Origin: Verrucomicrobiota bacterium
Lineage (GTDB): Bacteria > Verrucomicrobiota > Verrucomicrobiia > Limisphaerales > DSYF01
Direction: 5' to 3'
DNA: 10,751 nt
NCBI GenBank assembly: GCA_025457725.1
Contig: JALOTU010000126.1
Span: forward strand, 1 to 10,751
Position numbers and translations under genes: made by a program. Numbering within the stretch: the first letter of the stretch is position 1; the number at the start of each line of letters is the position of its first letter. The notes under the pieces were generated by a model. It saw only the letters and a list, made by a program, of their open reading frames with translations. It was not told the origin of the DNA and ran no database searches. This document shows positions 6,418 to 10,751 of this stretch, one piece after another.

Positions 6418-6804
6418 GTGAAATCTGTGATTGAGTCCGTCTTTGTCCGTAACACAGTGTTGGCCGCCCTGCTGATGGCGTCGGTGACCTTCACCGGCTG
6501 CGATCGGGGTAAGGTCACCGCCTACGATGTTCCCAAGGGAACGCCACCGGCGCAGGCCATGCCGGGTCACGGGACCGGAATGGATCCTCACGCCGGCATG
6601 GCGATGAGCCGTCCCGAGGTGACGTGGGGTGCGTTGCCGGAAGGCTGGACGGAAAGCCCGCAGGGCACGGGGATGCGGCTGGCCAGTTTCGCGATCGCCG
6701 GCGAGGACGGGCAGGGCGCCGAAATGGCGATCATTCCGATGGGAGGATTCGCCGGCACCGACGTGCAGTTGGTGAACATGTGGCGGACGCAGTTGGGTGT
6801 ATGA
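6418..6804 (+). CDS. Putative lipoprotein, N-terminal part of a broken two-domain gene
   Basis: A protein of unknown function, 128 residues. A signal peptide (hydrophobic core VLAALLMASVTF) ends in FTGC with lipidation candidate Cys28; the -3 residue Phe is unusual. A Met/His-rich linker follows (residues 48-63: four Met and two His evenly mixed with Gly/Pro). A domain then starts at about Trp70 (WGALPEGWTESPQGTGMRLA) and stops abruptly after LVNMWRTQLGV. The same domain recurs in the next frame with NVNRWRGQLNLG continuing onward, so this ORF is truncated mid-domain. GTG 6418 is chosen as it gives a normal-length signal peptide; GTG 6373 would add 15 residues, and both have weak ribosome sites. 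It sits between rho and resB, reading into the cytochrome c maturation genes. Coding status as one intact gene is doubtful. Confidence 0.6.
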   Translation: MKSVIESVFVRNTVLAALLMASVTFTGCDRGKVTAYDVPKGTPPAQAMPGHGTGMDPHAGMAMSRPEVTWGALPEGWTESPQGTGMRLASFAIAGEDGQGAEMAIIPMGGFAGTDVQLVNMWRTQLGV

Positions 6805-7438
6805 AATGGCCGGAATCGCGCAGGACATCGCCACGCGCATCCTGGTGGTCTCGGCAAGCAAGGACGGGGTGAATTACTTTTTCAAACTGATCGGGAATGA
6901 CAGCGTGGTGGCGGCGCAAAAGGATGCCTTTCTCGGATTTCTCAACTCCGTGGAGTTCGCACCCGCGGCGCCCGTCGTCAGCGCCCCCGCCCTGGCTGCC
7001 TCACCGGCGCCTTCCGCAGAGCAGCGCTGGACGCCGCTGGACGGCTGGGAAGAACTGCCGGCCACGCAGTTTCTGCTCGCGAAATACCGCGTTCCCGGTG
7101 ATCAAGGGGAGAGCGCCGAGGTGACGGTCAGCATGTTGGGCGGGACCGCCGGCGGGCTGCTTCCCAATGTGAATCGCTGGCGCGGGCAGTTGAATCTCGG
7201 ACCCGTGGATCAGGCCGGGCTCGACGCGTTGCTCTCGGACATCAAGGCCGGGAGTGTGGACGCGAAGCTGGTCGAATTGGAAGGCACCGATCTCAAGTCC
7301 GGCACTCCCGCCCGCATGCTCACGGTGGTAGTGGCATTGCCCACTGAAACCTGGTTCTTCAAGATGACCGGGCCTCCCTCGGTCATGGACGCCAAAGCCG
7401 GAGATTTCCACACCTTCGTCAACCGCGCCCGCTTCTGA
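6797..7438 (+). CDS. Continuation of the broken lipoprotein gene (end of domain 1 plus domain 2)
   Basis: A 213-residue ORF, unrecognised by name. Residues 2-54 (YEMAGIAQ ... DAFLGFLNSVEF) match the C-terminal part of the repeated domain. An Ala/Pro/Ser linker follows (about 55-76), then a full domain copy at about 78-213 (WTPLDGWEELP, NVNRWRGQLNLG, WFFKMTGP, FVNRARF). It has no signal peptide of its own, so it was almost certainly once fused to the preceding frame. GTG 6797 overlaps the upstream TGA (6802-6804), and ATG 6806 is an alternative start, so reinitiation is possible, but the product would then stay in the cytosol. It ends 2 nt before resB. Placement beside resB and ccsA suggests a role near heme or cytochrome c maturation, which is inference only. 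It may be a pseudogene fragment. Confidence 0.6.
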   Translation: MYEMAGIAQDIATRILVVSASKDGVNYFFKLIGNDSVVAAQKDAFLGFLNSVEFAPAAPVVSAPALAASPAPSAEQRWTPLDGWEELPATQFLLAKYRVPGDQGESAEVTVSMLGGTAGGLLPNVNRWRGQLNLGPVDQAGLDALLSDIKAGSVDAKLVELEGTDLKSGTPARMLTVVVALPTETWFFKMTGPPSVMDAKAGDFHTFVNRARF

Positions 7439-7440
7439 TC

Positions 7441-8589
7441 ATGTCACTGAAACGCCTGGTCGATTTCTTCGCCTCCCTCAAGCTGACGGTGGTTTGCCTG
7501 GTGCTGTCGCTGGTGCTGGTTTTCGCCGGGACCATTGCCCAGGTGGAACTGGGACTGTATCAGGCGCAGAACGACTTTTTCCGAAGATTCTTTGTTTACT
7601 GGTCGATTGGCGATTCGGGCATCCGGATCCCGGTGTTCCCCGGAGGTTATTTGATCGGCGGATTGCTGCTCGTCAACCTCACGGTGGTTTCCTTCCGACG
7701 CTTTGCCTTTGTTCCCAAGAAGCTGGGCATCTGGCTGATTCACATGGGATTGATTCTCCTCTTTGTGGGGCAGTTGATGACCGACCTGCTCTCGGTGGAG
7801 AGCATGTTGCATCTGCGTGAGGGCGAAACCCGGAATTACTCCGAACGCCCACGGGAAGCGGAGGTGGTGCTCATTGGCCGATCCGACCAGGACACCGACC
7901 GGGTGATTGCGGTCCCGGAATGGAGGTTGAAGAAGGGGGGCGCCATATCCCTGCCGGACCTGGACCTCACGCTGATCGTGCGGGACTACTATCGCAACTC
8001 CTCGCTGGAACGCATTCCCGAGGGCTCCAGTCATCCGCCCGCCGCCACGCAGGGGTTCGGAACCTCGGTGCTCGCCCGGGAATTGCCGCATGTCACGGAG
8101 ATGGATCGCCGCGATGTTCCCAGCGCGATCATTGAGTTGCAGGGCGAAGGCGCGCCCGAAGGCACCTGGCTGGTCTCCGAGTACCTGGAACAGCCCCAGC
8201 CGGTTTCGATCCGCGGCAAAACGTACGAGCTCCAGATGCGCCCGCGCCGCGAATACAAGCCCTACTCGATCACCCTCCTGGATTTCTCCCACGACAAGTA
8301 TCCGGGCACCGAGATTCCCAAGAACTTCTCCAGCCGCGTGCGCCTCCAGAACCCGGCCCGGGGCGAGGATCGGGAGGTGTTGATTTACATGAACAATCCC
8401 CTGCGCTACGACGGAGCGACCTTTTATCAGTCCAGCTTCGACACGGACAACATGGGCAGCGTGCTGCAGGTGGTGCGCAATCCCTCGTGGCTGACCCCGT
8501 ATCTCTCCTGCATCCTGGTATCGGTGGGGCTGGTGGTGCAGTTCCTGATTCACCTGGTTCCCTTCCTCAAACGAAAGGTCCGAGCATGA
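7441..8589 (+). CDS. resB: Cytochrome c biogenesis protein ResB (Ccs1 family)
   Basis: A 382-residue membrane protein of the system II cytochrome c maturation pathway. With CcsA it forms the complex that carries heme across the membrane and attaches it to apocytochrome c outside. Three N-terminal helices are seen (about 13-34, 68-86, 95-117), then a large periplasmic domain (about 120-345) and a last helix (about 351-375), the typical ResB layout. His101 in helix three (WLIHMGLILLF) is the best candidate for the ResB transmembrane heme-binding histidine. The C-terminal half contains LLDFSHDKYPGTEIPKNFSS and a YDGATFYQSSF segment, both typical of the family. ATG 7441 lies 2 nt after the preceding stop without a clear ribosome site, pointing to translational coupling. 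The ccsA ATG overlaps its stop. Confidence 0.9.
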   Translation: MSLKRLVDFFASLKLTVVCLVLSLVLVFAGTIAQVELGLYQAQNDFFRRFFVYWSIGDSGIRIPVFPGGYLIGGLLLVNLTVVSFRRFAFVPKKLGIWLIHMGLILLFVGQLMTDLLSVESMLHLREGETRNYSERPREAEVVLIGRSDQDTDRVIAVPEWRLKKGGAISLPDLDLTLIVRDYYRNSSLERIPEGSSHPPAATQGFGTSVLARELPHVTEMDRRDVPSAIIELQGEGAPEGTWLVSEYLEQPQPVSIRGKTYELQMRPRREYKPYSITLLDFSHDKYPGTEIPKNFSSRVRLQNPARGEDREVLIYMNNPLRYDGATFYQSSFDTDNMGSVLQVVRNPSWLTPYLSCILVSVGLVVQFLIHLVPFLKRKVRA

Positions 8590-10454
8590 AACGCGTTCTC
8601 CCCTGGATCCTGGCCGCCCTCTGTCTCCTCTGGGGCGCCGGCGGGCTGGTTCCGCGAAAACCCGCCGGCTTCGACATCGATGGGTTCGGGCGGTTGCCGG
8701 TGCTCCTGAATGGCCGCATCCAACCATTCGATTCCGTAGCCCGCAACTCTCTCCTTGAAATCCGCACTCGCCAGAGCGCCCGCGCGGACGGCCGGAAGAT
8801 GCCGGCGATGGAATGGCTCCTGGAACTCATGGCCCAGCCGGACCAGGCGGATGAACGCAAAGTGTTCCGCGTGGACAACCGTGAGGTGCTGGGATTGATG
8901 AGTCTTTCCGAGGAGGAACATTACTTTTCATTCGCGGACATCCGGCCGCATCAGGCGGAGTTGTCGCGTGAGGGGGATCGGGTCCAGAAAATCGAGGCGG
9001 CCCAACGCACCGCCTTCGAGCGCGGAGTGATGAAGCTCTATTCCTCCATGTGGTTGTATCAAAGACTCAAGGCCACCCTGCAACCGCCGGATGTGACGGA
9101 TTTTTCCGCTGAACTCGAGGATTATGCCGCGTCCATTGATGCGGGCGTCAAGGCCGTGCGCGCCCGTGAAACGGGCGAGTCCTTTGACAACCAGGCCTTC
9201 AACCGCTTGTTGGGACACCTCTCCTCCTTTGATCAGATGTCCCGCATGGCTTATGTGCGGCCCATTCCGCCCGCCGCCGAGGATGGCGCCGCCGAGGACT
9301 GGAACAACGTGGGGGCGGCGCTCATGACGTCGATGCAGGGCGGGGCGGTTCCGGATCCCGTTCTGCAATACGCCCGCATGGCGGCCGCCTACGCCGCCGG
9401 CGACAGCGCGGCGTTCAATGCCACACTGGATTCCTATTCACAATGGCTTCAGGCCAGGGATCCGCGGGCCTCGAACAAAGGCCGGGCGGAGTCCGCCTTC
9501 AATCATGCGCAGTTGTTCTACAAGGCCACGGTCATCTATGTGGCGGCGTTGCTTGGGGCACTGGCGTTCTGGTTCTGGTGGAACGAGGGGTTGCGCCGTT
9601 GCGCCGTCTGGATCCTCGCCGCCGCCTGGGTCCTGCACACAGTGGCCCTCGTCTGGCGCATGGTGCTCGAGGGCCGGCCTCCGGTGACCAATCTTTACTC
9701 GTCGGCGATCTTCATCGGCTGGGGCGCCGTGCTGCTGGGACTGATCCTTGAACGCATCTACCGGGATGGCATCGGCATCGTGGTCGCCTCGCTGATCGGC
9801 TTTTCCACGCTGATCATCGCGCACAATCTGGCGATTGGCGGCGATACCATGGAGATGATGCGGGCCGTGCTCGACACCAACTTCTGGCTGGCAACCCACG
9901 TTGTCACCATCACGCTCGGCTACTCGTCCATGTTCGTCGCCGGGGCCCTGGCGTTGATCTATGTGCTCCGCGGGGTCTTCACCGCGTCGCTGAAGAAATC
10001 GACCGCAGAAGGGCTGGCCCGGATGGTTTACGGGATTGTCTGCTTTGCCACGCTGTTCAGTTTTGTGGGAACGGTGTTGGGGGGCATCTGGGCGGATCAA
10101 TCGTGGGGACGTTTCTGGGGATGGGACCCGAAGGAAAACGGGGCCCTCCTGATCGTGCTGTGGTGCGCCACCATCCTGCACGCGCGCTGGGGCGGTCTCA
10201 TCAAAGCGCGCGGCCTGATGAACATGGCCATCGTCGGCAATATCATCACCAGTTTCTCCTGGTTCGGCGTCAACATGCTGGGAATCGGGCTGCACTCCTA
10301 CGGATTCATGGATTCAGCCTTCCGCTGGCTCAGCCTGTTTATCGCCAGCCAGCTGGCCATCATCGGCATCGGGCTGCTGCCCCTGCGGATGTGGAAGAGC
10401 TTCTCCAGCTCACAATCCGCTCCCGCCGGGAAGCCCGCCGGCGCGACCCCTTAA
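8586..10454 (+). CDS. ccsA: Cytochrome c biogenesis protein CcsA with N-terminal periplasmic extension
   Basis: The heme-handling and synthetase partner of ResB, 622 residues. The C-terminal CcsA domain (about 315-615) has multiple helices and the tryptophan-rich WWD motif, WADQSW then WGRFWGWDPKE (Trp502, 507, 511, 513, Asp514). Histidines fit the family scheme: His438 (ATHVV) and His570 (GLHSYGF) flank the motif outside, and His532 (LHARW) lies in a helix. The N-terminal 310 residues are extra compared with a classic CcsA of about 320: a signal-anchor helix (4-22), then a periplasmic stretch with GRLPVLLNGRIQPFDSVARN. Extended CcsA proteins of this kind occur in Planctomycetes/Verrucomicrobia. 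ATG 8586 is chosen because it overlaps the resB stop as ATGA and is followed by a membrane anchor; the open frame extends back to an ATG at 8487, but that would put 33 residues inside resB. Confidence 0.92.
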   Translation: MKRVLPWILAALCLLWGAGGLVPRKPAGFDIDGFGRLPVLLNGRIQPFDSVARNSLLEIRTRQSARADGRKMPAMEWLLELMAQPDQADERKVFRVDNREVLGLMSLSEEEHYFSFADIRPHQAELSREGDRVQKIEAAQRTAFERGVMKLYSSMWLYQRLKATLQPPDVTDFSAELEDYAASIDAGVKAVRARETGESFDNQAFNRLLGHLSSFDQMSRMAYVRPIPPAAEDGAAEDWNNVGAALMTSMQGGAVPDPVLQYARMAAAYAAGDSAAFNATLDSYSQWLQARDPRASNKGRAESAFNHAQLFYKATVIYVAALLGALAFWFWWNEGLRRCAVWILAAAWVLHTVALVWRMVLEGRPPVTNLYSSAIFIGWGAVLLGLILERIYRDGIGIVVASLIGFSTLIIAHNLAIGGDTMEMMRAVLDTNFWLATHVVTITLGYSSMFVAGALALIYVLRGVFTASLKKSTAEGLARMVYGIVCFATLFSFVGTVLGGIWADQSWGRFWGWDPKENGALLIVLWCATILHARWGGLIKARGLMNMAIVGNIITSFSWFGVNMLGIGLHSYGFMDSAFRWLSLFIASQLAIIGIGLLPLRMWKSFSSSQSAPAGKPAGATP

Positions 10455-10514
10455 ACGCTTTTCGAGCACAAAGGCGCTGAGGGGGAAAGACCGGAACGGA
10501 TGGGATTGGGGTAA

Positions 10515-10539
10515 CCACGAAACCCACGAACCACGCGAA
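10515..10539. repeat. CCACGAA direct repeats
   Basis: CCACGAA occurs at 10515-10521 and 10524-10530, with a third, interrupted copy CCACGCGAA at 10531-10539. It lies 60 nt after ccsA in gene-free DNA and looks like degenerate dispersed repeat sequence; no function is apparent. Confidence 0.5.
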
Positions 10540-10564
10540 AATCGGGGACGAAAGGGGCGCATCC

Positions 10565-10593
10565 CACTTGATGCACGGTGAAATAATCAAGTG
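10565..10593. repeat. Perfect 8-bp inverted repeat
   Basis: CACTTGAT (10565-10572) and ATCAAGTG (10586-10593) are exact reverse complements around a 13-nt loop. With the next hairpin it forms a two-hairpin block downstream of ccsA. Confidence 0.45.
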
Positions 10594-10600
10594 TGGTAGA

Positions 10601-10621
10601 ACTTGTCGCGCTGCGACAAGT
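10601..10621. repeat. Perfect 9-bp hairpin, 3-nt loop
   Basis: ACTTGTCGC (10601-10609) pairs perfectly with GCGACAAGT (10613-10621) around GCT. It is strong enough to fold in RNA, but no T-tract follows on either strand, so an intrinsic terminator is not called. It may be an RNA-stabilising end of the resB-ccsA transcript or a dispersed palindromic repeat. Confidence 0.5.
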
Positions 10622-10651
10622 AGCGCCGCGTTCAGCCGTAAGTATGCAGTA

Positions 10652-10678
10652 AGGAACAGGAGGAAGCAGAGGAAGCGG
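10652..10678. repeat. Purine-rich tandem repeat, 9-nt period, three copies
   Basis: Three imperfect 9-nt units are seen: AGGAACAGG (10652-10660), AGGAAGCAG (10661-10669) and AGGAAGCGG (10670-10678). All bases but the Cs are purines on the + strand. No coding ORF covers it credibly. Confidence 0.45.
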
Positions 10679-10692
10679 AGACTGGGCTGGAG

Positions 10693-10737
10693 CATTCAGT
10701 GAATCGGGATGAACCGCATAGGCTCACCATTCAGTGA
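10693..10737. repeat. Pair of 10-nt direct repeats at the right edge
   Basis: CATTCAGTGA occurs at 10693-10702 and 10728-10737, 35 nt apart, and both copies are followed shortly by a TCGGG. The second copy is also inside a small hairpin, CTCAC (10723-10727) with GTGAG (10734-10738). The window ends here, so a longer array cannot be judged. Confidence 0.4.
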
Positions 10738-10751
10738 GTGCTCGGGTGGAT

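Noticed and set aside
8487..8585. Upstream ATG extending ccsA by 33 residues
   Set aside because: It lies inside resB, and the ATG at 8586 gives the classic ATGA overlap and an immediate membrane anchor.
7444..8727. Minus-strand ORF of 427 codons opposite resB
   Set aside because: A shadow of resB in GC-rich DNA; Gln/His/Arg-rich translation with no family resemblance, while the + strand encodes a clear ResB.
10360..10695. Minus-strand ORF of 111 codons at the end of ccsA and the tail
   Set aside because: It overlaps the end of ccsA and otherwise translates repeat-rich intergenic DNA; Ser/Arg-rich and without a recognisable domain.
1..10751. CRISPR arrays, tRNA or rRNA genes, transposases
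   Set aside because: No regularly spaced repeats of CRISPR length, no tRNA cloverleaf or T-arm consensus, no rRNA signature and no transposase-like protein were seen.

Overview
The window is a GC-rich bacterial chromosomal segment. All seven supported protein genes (one split over two frames) lie on the + strand. Gene content suggests Verrucomicrobiota, perhaps the Limisphaerales/Pedosphaera side: Rho with a long Lys/Ala/Pro-rich N-terminal tail, adjacent ResB and an N-terminally extended CcsA, and intergenic DNA full of short hairpins and CACGAA-type repeats. The taxonomic call is inference from gene style; no rRNA or other marker is present.

Region 1 (1-4401) holds three tandem paralogous ABC-2-type transporter permeases. 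The first is cut by the left edge; the other two are complete (557 and 521 residues). Each complete protein is built of two similar membrane halves, each with a Gly-Thr-Leu / Gly-x-Leu/Ile-Glu signature. The third starts 2 nt after the second ends. No ATPase is in the window, and the substrate is unknown.

Region 2 (4402-4822) is a 421-nt non-coding stretch packed with inverted repeats. A branched, three-way-junction-like element and two short hairpins come first. A possible 5' leader of rho follows, in which one segment can pair either upstream (11 bp) or downstream (8 bp). This is the most interesting regulatory candidate here.

Region 3 (4823-6328) is rho, transcription termination factor, complete at 501 residues with intact ATPase motifs.

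Region 4 (6418-10454) looks like a cytochrome c maturation operon: a putative lipoprotein gene, resB and ccsA. The lipoprotein gene encodes two copies of one domain but is broken inside the first copy. The frame changes and roughly 24 codons appear to be missing relative to copy two. resB follows after 2 nt, and ccsA overlaps resB by ATGA. ResB and CcsA together should form the system II heme export and cytochrome c synthetase complex in the cytoplasmic membrane.

Region 5 (10455-10751) has no credible gene. It contains CACGAA direct repeats, two perfect hairpins, a purine-rich 9-nt tandem repeat and a pair of 10-nt direct repeats near the right edge.
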